From assembly GCA_040218575.1 (NCBI GenBank), contig JAVJRE010000001.1, positions 186,001-250,000 of the forward strand: a DNA stretch of 64,000 nt, read 5' to 3'. This stretch comes from Alphaproteobacteria bacterium. GTDB taxonomy: Bacteria; Pseudomonadota; Alphaproteobacteria; JAVJRE01. Shown here one piece after another: positions 9,046 through 18,370 of the stretch. The translations under genes were made by a program, and so were the position numbers. Each line of letters begins with the position of its first letter. Within the stretch, counting starts at the first letter, position 1. The notes beneath the pieces were generated by a model. The model did no database searches, was not told the DNA's origin, and saw only the letters and a list, made by a program, of their open reading frames with translations.

Positions 9046-9248
9046 GACTGTCACTATAGAAGATCAGGCGTCGTAGTGGATCGGGCGGGCGACCCTGGCC
9101 TCAGCGGACTCCGCAAACCCCATAGCACAGCCGCGGCCGCAGAGACGGCCGGGGCTGGCCATGGGCGGCGCCCCATGCGGTATCAGGCGGGCAGCGCGGC
9201 CAGGCCCGATGACCGTGGTGCTCTGTGCGGGCTCGCTATGCGGGCTGA

Positions 9249-9908
9249 CTATTTGGGTTGAGCGACCAGCCGCAGATAGGGCTTCAGGGTTTTCCAGCCG
9301 CCCGGAAACTTCTTCCTGGCGTCCTCGTCCGACACGGTGGGGACGATGATCACCTCCTCACCGGGCTGCCAGTTGACCGGTGTGGCCACCTGATGGCGCG
9401 CCGTCAACTGGATTGAATCGAGAACCCGCAGCACTTCGTCGAAATTGCGCCCGGTGGTCATTGGGTAGGTGAGGACCAGCTTGATCTTCTTGTCCGGCCC
9501 GACCAGAAAGACCGAGCGCACGGTGGCGTTGTTGGCGGCGGTGCGGCCGTCAGACGACTCGCCGGCATCGGCCGGCAGCATGTCATAGAGCCGTGCGACC
9601 TTGAGATCGGAATCGCCGATCAGCGGATAGTTGACCGCGTGGCCCTGGGTCTCTGCGATGTCGCCGACCCATCGCTTGTGGTCGGCCACGGGATCGACGC
9701 TGAGACCGATGATCTTGCAATGGCGTTTGGCGAACTCATCCTTGAGGCCGGCAAGATAGCCAAGCTCCGTGGTGCACACCGGCGTGAAGTCTTTGGGGTG
9801 GGAAAAGAGGATGGCCCAGCCGTCGCCGATCCAGTCATGAAACTTTATCGGGCCCTCGGTGGTATCGGCGGTGAAGTCCGGTGCGATGTCATTGATGCGA
9901 AGTGTCAT
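9249..9908 (-). CDS. 1-Cys peroxiredoxin (Prx6-like)
   Basis: 219 residues. The active-site block HPKDFTPVCTTELGYLAGL (peroxidatic Cys near residue 45) and the C-terminal TPVNWQPGEEVIIVPTVSDE are characteristic of the Prx6/1-Cys subfamily. Such enzymes reduce hydrogen peroxide and organic peroxides in the cytoplasm using external thiols. Length is normal for the subfamily. It stands alone: the nearest same-strand gene upstream is the pseudoazurin gene about 280 bases away, and the antiporter downstream is about 200 bases away. No OxyR gene is adjacent. Confidence 0.94.
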   Translation of the reverse strand: MTLRINDIAPDFTADTTEGPIKFHDWIGDGWAILFSHPKDFTPVCTTELGYLAGLKDEFAKRHCKIIGLSVDPVADHKRWVGDIAETQGHAVNYPLIGDSDLKVARLYDMLPADAGESSDGRTAANNATVRSVFLVGPDKKIKLVLTYPMTTGRNFDEVLRVLDSIQLTARHQVATPVNWQPGEEVIIVPTVSDEDARKKFPGGWKTLKPYLRLVAQPK

Positions 9909-10189
9909 GGAACGGCCTCGTTAGTGGGGGGATGGCTTTATTCGGAAACGCCGGCAAGCGGCACTTGGCAATGGCCGCAAGCGGCGGCGCAGGATCGGCG
10001 GTGCAGGACAGGCCAAGGGCCCAGCAGGACCGCGGAAGGCGCGACGATGCTAAACCCGGCGGCGGGGCGAAGACTATCCGCAGTTTCAGTCATGCGGACC
10101 ATGACTTGAGCTAGGGTCGCGGGCGCCGCGAGCCGGCCCCGCGCCTGTTCCGGCGTCGCCGCCTGCGGCGGCGGCCAAAGCCGGGCGGG

Positions 10190-10687
10190 TCAGCCTTCAG
10201 CCAGATGGGCGTCAAGCCGGTCGAACAGAGCAGCGAAGGCCTGGCCGGCCCGGCCGCGATGGGTGACGGCGCGAGCGGCCGACAGATTGACCCTGGCGTC
10301 GCCGACCACAACAAGCCCGACCATGCCGGCCGCCGAATGGGGCACACAGCGATAGCCATATACCCCTTCGCTTGTCAGGGTGGCGCTGACCGGCTGGCCG
10401 ATAGCGCCCCGCCAGGTTTCGCCGCCGGGCGGCACCATGCCATCCACCGAAATGCTGTTGTGGCCCTGATCAACCGGCACGAACCGCACCTGGTCGCCCG
10501 GCTGGATGAACAGCAGGTCGGGGCTGAACACGAACTGGCGGTTGTCGGCGCCGATATTGCGCATCTCAATCCGGTGGTCAGCGGCCAGCGCCGCCGGCAC
10601 CGGCAGCAGCAGGGCCGAGGCCGCGAGCAACGGCACCGCGCCAAGCAGCCGGCGCCGCAGCGGGTCGGGCGTGAGGATCGTTCCCAT
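10190..10687 (-). CDS. Pseudoazurin-like type 1 copper protein
   Basis: A 165-residue periplasmic blue copper protein. The N-terminus LRRRLLGAVPLLAASALLL is a signal peptide, possibly Tat-directed because of the arginines, with cleavage near AALA-AD. The copper ligands are visible: His in QGHNSISVDG, then the C-terminal YRCVPHSAAGMVG block supplying Cys, His and Met in the CxPH...GM spacing of pseudoazurins. Pseudoazurin shuttles electrons between periplasmic redox proteins such as cytochrome c and nitrite reductase. No nitrite reductase is visible here. The real start is the ATG at 10687; the frame stays open far upstream only because of base composition. A broken c-haem gene lies immediately upstream. 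Confidence 0.9.
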   Translation of the reverse strand: MGTILTPDPLRRRLLGAVPLLAASALLLPVPAALAADHRIEMRNIGADNRQFVFSPDLLFIQPGDQVRFVPVDQGHNSISVDGMVPPGGETWRGAIGQPVSATLTSEGVYGYRCVPHSAAGMVGLVVVGDARVNLSAARAVTHRGRAGQAFAALFDRLDAHLAEG

Positions 10688-10742
10688 GGTGTGCTGGTCT
10701 CCGTTGCCGGTCAGTCGGTATTGGCCAGGCGGTAACAGGCGG

Positions 10743-10984
10743 TCATGGGCGAAGGCGAAGTCGCCGCCCGGGGGCGGCAGTGTGGCAGGCAATGCAGCCG
10801 GTATCCATGCCTGTGGCGACGCGGCCGGCAATGCGCATGCCGATTTGGTAGGTGAAGACGGCGCCGGCGGAATCGTATCGCGCCCGGAACCAGTTGTCGG
10901 TGTCTGGTCATAGCCAGCTTCACGCTGGAACAAGACGGTGATGCCGGCGGCGGCAATTATCCGGATATGGCACAGCCTGCGCAT
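10743..10984 (-). pseudogene. Frameshifted remnant of a small c-type haem protein (CIACH)
   Basis: Between 10743 and 10907 the minus strand holds a 54-codon frame reading NWFRARYDSAGAV, AGRVATGMDTG and CIACHTAAPG, a clear CxxCH c-haem site (CIACH at 10782-10796) in the style of cytochrome-P460-like proteins. It has no start codon. A plausible N-terminus, MRRLCHIRIIAAAGITVLFQ from 10984, lies in another frame. The expected continuation GGDFAFAHDRLL lies in that same other frame, reached by dropping one G from the run near 10771. At least two frame changes are needed, so it is a pseudogene or carries sequence errors. It sits directly upstream of the pseudoazurin gene. The family name is inference; the CxxCH is seen directly. 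Confidence 0.55.
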
Positions 10985-11203
10985 CCCGGTTTCTCCCACG
11001 GGGGTCGGTCCGGCCGGCCAACACACGACGCCGTCTGCCGATTCGGCCAACTGAGTTTGTTCAGCGTCCTGCGGTCTGCCGCTTACGGGAAAATCGTGTT
11101 GGCGTGAAGGTCGCCGGGCCCGGCTGACGATTGCGTGTGCGGCAGCGCTGGCGGCGGCGGCACAATCGGCTAGAGTCCGTTCGAGCGGATGAGGGAGGCG
11201 GGC

Positions 11204-11971
11204 ATGGATCTCGGATTGACCGGCAAGACGGCTCTGGTGTGCGCCGCCAGCAAGGGGCTGGGCCGGGCGTGCGCCATGGCGCTGGCGGCGGAGGGTGTGC
11301 ACGTCACGATTACCGCGCGCACTCCATCGGTCCTTGAGGCGACAGCGCAAGACATCCGCGCCGCCGCGCCGGATGTCACCGTGACTACCGTGACCGGCGA
11401 CATCGCCAGCGAGGAGGGGCGCGCCACCGCGCTGGCTGCCTGTCCGGCGCCGGATATTCTGGTCAATAATGCCGGCGGGCCGCCACGCGGTGATTTCCGC
11501 GACTGGGATGAGGGCGTGTGGATGGCGGCGCTGCGCGCCAACATGCTGACGCCGATCTACCTCATTCAGTCTGTGGTGGACGGCATGATCGCCCGCGGTT
11601 TCGGCCGCATCGTCAATATCACGTCCTATTCGGTGAAGGCGCCGATCCGCGATCTTGGTCTGTCCAACGGTGCCCGCGCCGGGCTGACCGGCTTTGTCGC
11701 CGGCCTGGCGCGGCAGACCGTGCGCCACAACGTCACCATTAACGGCCTGCTGCCGGGCCCGTTCGATACGGACCGCCTGCGCCAGGGCCTGACGTCGCAA
11801 GCGGAGATCGAGGCGGCGATCACGCGCAGCGGCCAGGCCAATCCAAGCGGTCGTATCGGCCGGCCGGAAGAACTGGGCCAGGCCTGCGCCTTTCTGTGCA
11901 GCGCCGGCGCCGGTTTCATCACCGGCCAGAACATCGTGCTGGATGGCGGTGCTACCGGCTTGACCCTATAG
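11204..11971 (+). CDS. SDR-family protein lacking the usual YxxxK catalytic motif
   Basis: 255 residues of Rossmann-type short-chain dehydrogenase fold. The cofactor loop reads CAASKGLGRACA, followed by NNAGGPPRGDF and a C-terminal ITGQNIVLDGG. Where classical SDRs have Tyr-x3-Lys thirteen residues after the catalytic Ser, this protein reads LSNGARAG, so Tyr and Lys become Ser and Arg. This matches a known divergent subgroup of ketoreductase-like SDRs with an atypical tetrad. It may bind NAD(P) but use other chemistry (inference). The start at 11204 is set by GGGAGG upstream. A NIPSNAP gene follows 83 bases downstream on the same strand. Confidence 0.85.
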   Translation: MDLGLTGKTALVCAASKGLGRACAMALAAEGVHVTITARTPSVLEATAQDIRAAAPDVTVTTVTGDIASEEGRATALAACPAPDILVNNAGGPPRGDFRDWDEGVWMAALRANMLTPIYLIQSVVDGMIARGFGRIVNITSYSVKAPIRDLGLSNGARAGLTGFVAGLARQTVRHNVTINGLLPGPFDTDRLRQGLTSQAEIEAAITRSGQANPSGRIGRPEELGQACAFLCSAGAGFITGQNIVLDGGATGLTL

Positions 11972-12054
11972 GCTCCACGACCATCGGGCACACACGCCAC
12001 CACCGACAATCCACCAGAGTTGAGACCCCATCTGAGTTGAGAACGGAGACGTCC

Positions 12055-12372
12055 ATGATCTATGACCACCGCACCTATACCTGCCGTCCCGGCACCATGC
12101 CGTTGCATCTGGCGCTCTATGCCAGGCTGGGGTTCAAAGTGCAGGTGCGCCATCTGGGACAGCCGGTCGTGCACGGTTTCACCGATGTGGGCGACGTCAA
12201 TTCCTTTGTGCACATCTGGGCCTATGACAGTGCGGCGGACCGCACGGCCAAGCGCGCCGCCATGCAGGCGGACCCCGATTGGCAGGCCTATCTGAAGGCG
12301 AGCAACGAAGCCGGCTATCTGGTGCGCCAGGAAAACAGGATCCTGGTTCGCGCGCCCTTTCTCGACGACTGA
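12055..12372 (+). CDS. NIPSNAP family protein
   Basis: 105 residues, beginning MIYDHRTYTCRPGTMPLHL, the canonical opening of NIPSNAP proteins (ferredoxin-like alpha/beta dimers). VNSFVHIWAYDSAADR and WQAYLKASN fit the rest of the fold. Bacterial members often sit beside dehydrogenases or transferases of small-molecule catabolism and have no firmly known reaction. Here it follows the atypical SDR on the same strand, which suggests one pathway. The ATG at 12055 is chosen because the family begins there; CGGAG lies nine bases upstream. Confidence 0.88.
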   Translation: MIYDHRTYTCRPGTMPLHLALYARLGFKVQVRHLGQPVVHGFTDVGDVNSFVHIWAYDSAADRTAKRAAMQADPDWQAYLKASNEAGYLVRQENRILVRAPFLDD

Positions 12373-12412
12373 ACGGCGCCAGCCAGGCGGTGTGAACGGC
12401 GGTGCCGGCGGG

Positions 12413-12760
12413 TCAGTGCGGCGCGTGATACAGCAGGGTGTCGCCGAGACCGGTGTCATAGGCGAGGCCGGCGGCGGTCAGTTCCAGACCGCGCGGGAAT
12501 GTGGCCTCCGCGATCAAGCCCTTGCGCGTGAGCGCCTGCCACACGGACGGGTTGGCGAGACCGGTGGCATCCTTCGCGCTGACCACCGCATCGCCCAGAT
12601 GAAAATGGTCGCCATGGGCGTGCGGCAAGTGCAGCAGCCGCACACTGCCCTCCGCGCTGCCGGGCCGGGTGGCGTCGGGCAGTTGCGCCACCGCCTGGAA
12701 CAGGGTCAGCGTGCGGAGCTGCAACGGGTTCAGCTTGAGCGGGTTGGTGCGTGGTGCCAT
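12413..12760 (-). CDS. Conserved hypothetical protein
   Basis: 115 residues, not assigned to a named family. It begins with a basic stretch and KLNPLQLRTLTLFQAVAQLP, which looks like a helical segment. HLPHAHGDHFHLGDAVV follows, with four closely spaced histidines that could bind metal, and then LANPSVWQALTRKGLIAEATFPRGLELTAAGLAYD, which resembles a winged-helix end. I recall similar short proteins in other alphaproteobacteria, without known function. It is convergent with the NIPSNAP gene, 40 bases apart. No signal peptide or membrane segment is visible. Confidence 0.7.
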   Translation of the reverse strand: MAPRTNPLKLNPLQLRTLTLFQAVAQLPDATRPGSAEGSVRLLHLPHAHGDHFHLGDAVVSAKDATGLANPSVWQALTRKGLIAEATFPRGLELTAAGLAYDTGLGDTLLYHAPH

Positions 12761-13075
12761 GGCGGGTGTCCGAATGGTCGTGGGAGGCCGATCCTAGCGC
12801 GCCGGCGGCTTAAGGGGAGGTATCGTCGCGCCGGGTCGGCGGCCGCAGAGAACCGGCAGAATGGCAAGAGACAGTTTCGGCATGGCCGCAAACGCTTTCC
12901 GACTGTGACGATGGGGATGGCGAGCGGACCGATGTGGGTGCCCTGTTTGTTCACCGGGGCCCGGTCGGTCGCCCGCTCACGCCATGTCCCTGTAGGCGAC
13001 CATGTCAGGCGGCGCAACCCGGTCAGCCCCAACCGGTCAGCCCCGGCGGGATAACGGCGGCAGCGGATGGTCTCT
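12761..13075. other. Intergenic stretch without a recognisable gene
   Basis: 315 bases between the hypothetical gene and the TauD-like gene. I see no convincing ORF on either strand. The only structure noted is a short tandem pair of CCGGTCAGCCCC (13019-13030 and 13033-13044). It must contain the upstream region of the hypothetical gene, but no clear promoter was found. Confidence 0.5.
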
Positions 13076-14236
13076 TCAGGGCATGTCCGGCTGGCCGCGC
13101 AGGCGGGCCACGGCGGCCTGCCACGCCGGCGACACCAGAGACGCCAGGTCGGCCGGCAGATGGCGGCGGCGGATGCCGCCGCGCAGCGCGCCGGCGGCGG
13201 TTTCGCCCCACTCCACGGCGAAGCCCGGGGGCAGGGGCCGCGAGCGGTCCGGTGTCGCCAGCCACAGGCGATAGAGCAAGCGGCCGCCGGCCGCCGGATC
13301 ATCGCGGAAGGCGGTGCGGCCATGATAGGTCACATGGCTGTTGAGGAACTGAATGTCGCCGGCGGCGAAATCCATGGCGAAGCTCATTTCATCCTGCAGG
13401 CGATGCAGCATTTGGAGTGCTTCTTTCTGCAGTGCGGTAAGACGCGGCACGCCCGGGGCATCCTGCGCCATCTCTACGCGCACCGGCGAATAGGCGCTGG
13501 CGAAGCGGCCATCGGCGAGGCCCCAGACGGGCTGGTAATAGATACGATTACCGTCAGCATCCGCATGGCCTTCCGGCCGGCAGAAAGGCAGGGGTTCCGA
13601 CAGCACCGCCGCCAGGTCCGGCCGCTGGCGCAGCATGGCGTTGAAGATCGCCTGGCTGCTGGCGATACGGCTGGCGCCGCCCTCGGCCGCCGGGCGCAGG
13701 CACAGCAGGCCGACCACGTCACACAGGTCGGTGTGGAAGCGCAGCGGTCCCGACGATGAAACCCGCGCCTGGTTGGTCAGTGTGCCGCCGCCGTCACTGG
13801 CCAGGGTGTTGCGCTGTCCCACATAGCTGGCGCCGCTGGCCGACTCGTCGCGCACCCAGCCGATGAGCCGGCCGACCGGGTTCTGGTGGACCGGCAGACC
13901 GAGATGGCGCGACAGGCCCCAGAAGACGATCCAGGCCTGGTCTTCGCTCCACCGCTCCACCGGCAGGCCGGACAGGCGAATGACGCCGCAGCCGGATTCC
14001 AGCTCCTCGCCGATTTCGTCGAGTAGCGGCCGCAGGGCGGGCAAGGGGAAATCCTCGCGACGGATATCCAGCAGGCCAAGCCCCCGCGCCTCGACGGCGG
14101 CGAGAGCGGCGTCGAGTTCGGCGATCTGCGGCGGTGTCAGGCGTCGCTTCCAGTGGTCGCGCCGGGCCATGTCCGCACCGCTCCAGGCAGAGGGACCCTC
14201 AACGGCATGGAGCGCGATCATCGACTGTGGGCTCAT
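13076..14236 (-). CDS. TauD/TfdA-type 2OG-Fe(II) dioxygenase
   Basis: 386 residues. The iron-binding HxD is LRFHTDLCDVVGL near residue 167, the distal His is in LNSHVTYHGRTAF near residue 304, and GRLLYRLWL supplies the Arg expected to bind 2-oxoglutarate. The region between them, YQPVWGLADGRFASAYSPVRVE, is typical of TauD-like proteins of the clavaminate-synthase-like group. Such enzymes hydroxylate small molecules such as taurine, betaines or carnitine-like compounds. The substrate cannot be assigned. It lies about 90 bases downstream of nothing on its own strand except the ccm operon end further left to right, so it appears monocistronic. This is the third 2OG enzyme in the window. Confidence 0.82.
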   Translation of the reverse strand: MSPQSMIALHAVEGPSAWSGADMARRDHWKRRLTPPQIAELDAALAAVEARGLGLLDIRREDFPLPALRPLLDEIGEELESGCGVIRLSGLPVERWSEDQAWIVFWGLSRHLGLPVHQNPVGRLIGWVRDESASGASYVGQRNTLASDGGGTLTNQARVSSSGPLRFHTDLCDVVGLLCLRPAAEGGASRIASSQAIFNAMLRQRPDLAAVLSEPLPFCRPEGHADADGNRIYYQPVWGLADGRFASAYSPVRVEMAQDAPGVPRLTALQKEALQMLHRLQDEMSFAMDFAAGDIQFLNSHVTYHGRTAFRDDPAAGGRLLYRLWLATPDRSRPLPPGFAVEWGETAAGALRGGIRRRHLPADLASLVSPAWQAAVARLRGQPDMP

Positions 14237-14324
14237 GGGGCGGGCTCCTGCATGACGGGCCAGAGGTGCGGCCGGGCCAAGGGTGCGGCCGGGCCCGGCC
14301 GGCGGTCAAGCGTCGCGGCGGATA

Positions 14325-15245
14325 TCAGGGCAGTTCCTGGCGGATGCGGGCCAGCGCGTCTTCGAGGGCGGCGCGCTCGGCCGAGTCTGGCGGCAACAGA
14401 CCGGCCAGCCGCGACCAGTGCGCTTCGGCCGCGACCCAGCGTTCGCCCCGCGCCGCCGCCAGACCCAGCACATAAAGGGCATTGGGGTTGCTGCCGTCGA
14501 GCGCCAGGACCCGCTCCATGACGGTGATCAGCGCCGGTGGAATGGCGCCGTCCGCCGGTTGGTCGGCCAGCAGGGAATCCGCATAGGCGAGCTGCACCGC
14601 GATGCTGTCCGGCGCACGCTGCGCCGCCTCGGCAAAGGCGGCCTGGCCATCGGCGATGCGGCCCTGGACCAGGCGGGCGCGGCCAAGGCGCAGCCACCCT
14701 TCCACATCATCGGGTGCGGTGGCCAGGCGGGCAGCGAGCCCGTCCACCATCTGGCCGATGGCGGCGTCCTGTTCTTCCGCGCTCATGGCGTCGAAGGCGG
14801 TGCGCTGCTCCGCTGACAACAGGGGGGCACCGCCGGCTGGGCCGGGGCCGATGGCGCGGCCGGCCATGGGCAGGTCCGGCAGGCCGGGGACACCGTGCTG
14901 GCTGTAGGTGGCCCAGGCGAGCAGCGGCAGGGTGACAGCCAGAACACCGGCCAGCAGCACCCGGCGGGCCGGATTGAGGCCCCGGCGGCGGCGGTCGGTC
15001 AGGGTGAACAGCCGCCGTGCTTCTGTCGCGCGCAGGCGCTGCGCCTCGTCATCGCTCAACATGCCGGCTGTGCGGCGCGCCTCAATATCGGCCAGGGTGT
15101 GGCGAGCCGAGGCCAGTTCATCGGCCGGCACCACACCGGGTCCGCCGCCATCGCCGGTGCTGGCGCCTGGCCGGCGCAACAGTGGCAGGGCGATCATGCC
15201 GACGGTGACGAGGCTCAGCAGGCCGGCGACGAGCCAGAGAGTCAC
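14325..15245 (-). CDS. ccmI: Cytochrome c maturation protein CcmI
   Basis: 306 residues: two N-terminal membrane segments (about residues 2-22 and 92-112) and a periplasmic TPR-rich domain from about residue 150 ([63 protein letters not shown]). CcmI holds apocytochrome c for delivery to the CcmF/H haem ligation complex. It starts at a GTG whose bases overlap the ccmH stop, so translation is coupled. It is the last gene of the ccm operon. Confidence 0.9.
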   Translation of the reverse strand: MTLWLVAGLLSLVTVGMIALPLLRRPGASTGDGGGPGVVPADELASARHTLADIEARRTAGMLSDDEAQRLRATEARRLFTLTDRRRRGLNPARRVLLAGVLAVTLPLLAWATYSQHGVPGLPDLPMAGRAIGPGPAGGAPLLSAEQRTAFDAMSAEEQDAAIGQMVDGLAARLATAPDDVEGWLRLGRARLVQGRIADGQAAFAEAAQRAPDSIAVQLAYADSLLADQPADGAIPPALITVMERVLALDGSNPNALYVLGLAAARGERWVAAEAHWSRLAGLLPPDSAERAALEDALARIRQELP

Positions 15246-15745
15246 CGGCTCTCCGGCGTGTTGACCGCCGCCAGCATGGCGGCGAGGCGCGCCTCCTCGG
15301 CCGGGGTGAGTGAATCACCGGAGGGTGCGGCGTCGCCGGGCCGGTGGTCACGACGACCGAGCCACAGCCAGAGAGCGCCCACGGCAATCAGCAGGGCCAG
15401 CGCCGGCGTGATCCACAACACCAGATTGGCCAGGGTGAAACGCGGCCGCAGCAGGACGAACTCACCATAGCGCGCCACCAGGAAGTCCAGCACCTGATCG
15501 TCATTGTCGCCGGCGACGAGCCGTTCGCGCACCAGAAGACGCAGGTCGCGGGCCAGGGGCGCGTTGGAATCGTCGATCGACTGGTTCTGGCAAACCAGGC
15601 AGCGAATGTCGGCGCTCAACGCCCGGGCGCGCGCTTCCAGCGCCGGGTCGGCCAGCACTTCATCGGGCTGTACGGCCAGCGTCGGCGCGGCCAGCAGCAG
15701 AAAGGACACGAGCAGTGCGGCGAGGGTGGCGGCGAGGCGGGTCAT
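15242..15745 (-). CDS. ccmH: Cytochrome c maturation thiol protein CcmH
   Basis: 167 residues: signal peptide ([21 protein letters not shown]), a thiol-disulfide domain with [21 protein letters not shown] (the LRCxxCQ-type motif near residue 44), and one C-terminal membrane anchor (about residues 109-130). It reduces the CxxCH thiols of apocytochromes before haem attachment. The true start is the ATG at 15745, which overlaps the ccmG stop as ATGA; an ATG 48 bases upstream would run into ccmG. This is the short CcmH form, with the TPR part encoded separately as ccmI. Confidence 0.94.
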   Translation of the reverse strand: MTRLAATLAALLVSFLLLAAPTLAVQPDEVLADPALEARARALSADIRCLVCQNQSIDDSNAPLARDLRLLVRERLVAGDNDDQVLDFLVARYGEFVLLRPRFTLANLVLWITPALALLIAVGALWLWLGRRDHRPGDAAPSGDSLTPAEEARLAAMLAAVNTPESR

Positions 15746-16341
15746 GGAGTTGCCACCAGACTTTGCAGCAGAGGCAACAGTGTGTGGTTCCACTCCGCAT
15801 CACTGAGCGGGCCGGCCAGGCGGTAGCGGATGATTCCGTTGCCATCAATGACGTAGGTCTCTGGCATGCCATAGACGCCGAACTCGATGCCGGTGCGACC
15901 CTCCAGGTCGGCGCCGATGGCGCGGTAGGGATTACCCAGCTCGGTCAGCCAGGCAGTGGCGTCCCCGGCGCTGTCTTTGTAGTTGATGCCATAGACCGGC
16001 CAGTCGGCGGCGATGCGGGTGACCAGCGGGTGCTCGGCCCGGCACGGCGCACACCAACTGGCGAAGAAGTTCACGAGAACCGGCTGGCCGGCCGCCGCCG
16101 TCTGGCGCAGGACAGTGGCGGACAGGCCGCCCGCCGCCGCTTCATCTGCCGCCGTGTCGGCGGCGGCATCTATACCGCCACCGCCAGCAATGGCCGGCAG
16201 ATCGAAGGCCGGCAGCGGCTGGCCGATCATGACCGACGGCAGGTCATGCGGGTTTTCGCCCAGCCGTGTCAGGAAGAGGACCGCCAGGGCGGCGAAAGCC
16301 AGCGGCAGCAGAAGATAGAGAAGACGGCGGAGGGTGGGCAT
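15742..16341 (-). CDS. ccmG: Thiol:disulfide interchange protein CcmG/DsbE
   Basis: 199 residues: an N-terminal membrane anchor (residues 3-22) and a periplasmic thioredoxin fold with the active site [14 protein letters not shown] near residue 98. The [20 protein letters not shown] block with its cis-Pro is typical of the family. CcmG keeps apocytochrome c and CcmH thiols reduced. There is an unusual Ala/Gly/Asp-rich insertion near residues 52-75 ([20 protein letters not shown]) before the thioredoxin core. It overlaps ccmH by ATGA and starts three bases after the ccmF stop. Confidence 0.94.
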   Translation of the reverse strand: MPTLRRLLYLLLPLAFAALAVLFLTRLGENPHDLPSVMIGQPLPAFDLPAIAGGGGIDAAADTAADEAAAGGLSATVLRQTAAAGQPVLVNFFASWCAPCRAEHPLVTRIAADWPVYGINYKDSAGDATAWLTELGNPYRAIGADLEGRTGIEFGVYGMPETYVIDGNGIIRYRLAGPLSDAEWNHTLLPLLQSLVATP

Positions 16342-16344
16342 GGC

Positions 16345-18354
16345 TCAGGTGTTGGCTGTCCGTGGCGCGACGGCAGTGGCCGGCGCCTGCGGTTGTGTGT
16401 GCGGTTGTGTCCGGGGTTGCGGTTGGCGGCGCCGGCTGGCCAGGGAGACCATGCCGCCCAGCGCCATGACCGATGTGCCGAGCCAGATCCACGGCACCAG
16501 CGGATTGTGATGCAGGCGGATGGTATGGCCCCCGGCACCGTCGGATTCGCCAATGACCGCGTAGAGATCGGCCAACCAGGTGGTGTGGATGGCGGCTTCG
16601 GTGGTGGTATCGCGGGCCACCGGATAGAAGCGGCGTTCGGGCGCCATGCGGGCATAGGGCTGGCCATCGCGCAGCACGGTGATGGTGCCGCGCTCGGCCA
16701 CATAATTGGGTCCGGGAACCTGACGCGCGCCATCGAAGCGGAAGGTGTAGCCGGCCACAACCACGGACTCGCCGGGGCGCATGACCTGAATGGACTCGCT
16801 TTCCCAGGCGCTTGATGCGGTGACGCCGGCAACGAACAGGGCCAGGCCAAAGTGGGCCAGGCTCATGCCCCAGGCGCGGCCCGGCAGGCCGCGGGCGCGG
16901 GCCAGGGACTGGGCCAGGGGCAGGCGTCCGAGAGCGGTGCGTTCGCCAAGCTCACTCAGCACGCCAGCGGCGAGCCAGACGGCCAGCGTCATGCCGATTA
17001 CCGGCCAGGGATTGAGACCGGCCAGCCACAGGCTGAGCGCGGCGGCGGCGATTGCCGCGGCGAAGGCGAGACGCAGGCGGCTGGCGGCGCGCAGCAGGTC
17101 ACCGCGCCGCCAGGCCAGCAGCGGGCCGAAGGGCAAGGCGATCAGCAGCGGCACCATCAGCGGCACGAAGGTGGCGTTGAAATAGGGCGCGCCAACACTG
17201 ACCTTGGGCCCGCCGACCGCGTCCATCAGCAGCGGCCACAGGGTGCCGACGAAGACGGTGAGAGCGCCCACCGCCAGCAGCAGGTTATTGAGGACCAGCG
17301 CGCCTTCGCGACTGACCGGATCAAACGCGCTCCGCGCCCGCAGGGCCGGTCCGCGCACAGCGAACAGGACCAGCGCACCGCCCACCGCGGCGGCGATGAG
17401 ACCCAGAATGAAGAGGCCGCGACCGGGGTCGCTGGCAAAGGCATGGACGCTGGAGAGGACGCCGGAGCGCACCAGGAAGGTGCCGACCAGAGCGAGGCCG
17501 AAGGCAAGCACGGCCAGCAGCACGGTCCAGCTCTTGAGCGCGTCGCGGGTGGCGGTGACGGCGACCGAATGGAGCAGGGCGGTGGCGAACAGCCAGGGCA
17601 TGAAGCTGGCATTCTCCACCGGGTCCCAGAACCACCAGCCACCCCAGCCCAGCTCGTAATAGGCCCACCACGAGCCGAGCGCGATGCCCAGCGTCAGTGA
17701 CGACCAGGCGAGCAACGCCCATGGTCGCATGGCGCGGGCCCAGGCCTGGTCGACCCGGCCTTCGATCAGACCGGCGACGGCAAAGGCGAAGGTCATGGAG
17801 AGGCCCACATAGCCGAGATAGAGCAGGGGCGGATGGAAGGCGAGGCCCGGATCCTGCAGCAGCGGATTGAGGTCGCCGCCATCGACCGGCGCCGGCACCA
17901 GGCGGCGGAAGGGATTGGAGGTAAGCAGGATGAAGGCGAGAAAGCCGCTGGCCACCATGCCCTGCACGGCCAGGGCGCGGGCCACCAGCCGCTCGCCGGC
18001 CTGACGACTGAACAGCGCCACCAGCCCGCCATAGAGGGCCAGGATAAGAACCCACAGCAGCATGGAGCCTTCGTGATTGCCCCACACGCCCGACACTTTG
18101 TAGAGCAGCGGTTTGAGGGTGTGCGAATTCTCTACAACTACCGCGAGGGAAAAGTCGCTGGCGACGAAGGCGCGGGTCAGGATGACAAAGGCAAGGGCAA
18201 TGAGGGCGAACTGGGCCAGCGCCGCCGGCCGTCCCACCGCCATCAGCCGGTCGTCGCCGCGAGCGGCGCCGATCAGCGGCACCAGCGACTGGGCCAGGGC
18301 CACCGCCAGGGCCAGGGCCAGGGCGAAATGGCCGATCTCGTTGAGGGGCAGCAT
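16345..18354 (-). CDS. ccmF: Haem lyase subunit CcmF
   Basis: 669 residues with about 14-15 membrane segments. The tryptophan-rich WWD domain WGGWWFWDPVENASFMPWL lies near residues 232-250, and conserved haem-ligand histidines occur in SGVWGNHEGSMLLW and elsewhere. CcmF, with CcmH and CcmI, attaches haem from holo-CcmE to apocytochrome c in the periplasm. The start used is the ATG at 18354, 16 bases after the ccmE stop; the frame is open further upstream into ccmE but without homology. Confidence 0.96.
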   Translation of the reverse strand: MLPLNEIGHFALALALAVALAQSLVPLIGAARGDDRLMAVGRPAALAQFALIALAFVILTRAFVASDFSLAVVVENSHTLKPLLYKVSGVWGNHEGSMLLWVLILALYGGLVALFSRQAGERLVARALAVQGMVASGFLAFILLTSNPFRRLVPAPVDGGDLNPLLQDPGLAFHPPLLYLGYVGLSMTFAFAVAGLIEGRVDQAWARAMRPWALLAWSSLTLGIALGSWWAYYELGWGGWWFWDPVENASFMPWLFATALLHSVAVTATRDALKSWTVLLAVLAFGLALVGTFLVRSGVLSSVHAFASDPGRGLFILGLIAAAVGGALVLFAVRGPALRARSAFDPVSREGALVLNNLLLAVGALTVFVGTLWPLLMDAVGGPKVSVGAPYFNATFVPLMVPLLIALPFGPLLAWRRGDLLRAASRLRLAFAAAIAAAALSLWLAGLNPWPVIGMTLAVWLAAGVLSELGERTALGRLPLAQSLARARGLPGRAWGMSLAHFGLALFVAGVTASSAWESESIQVMRPGESVVVAGYTFRFDGARQVPGPNYVAERGTITVLRDGQPYARMAPERRFYPVARDTTTEAAIHTTWLADLYAVIGESDGAGGHTIRLHHNPLVPWIWLGTSVMALGGMVSLASRRRQPQPRTQPHTQPQAPATAVAPRTANT

Positions 18355-18370
18355 GGACACCGGCCCGGCC

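Noticed and set aside
10190-11800. 536-residue open frame running through pseudoazurin
   Set aside because: Only the last 165 codons (from 10687) are a protein family; the upstream part is antisense to the SDR gene or spans the haem remnant, and is open because of high GC.
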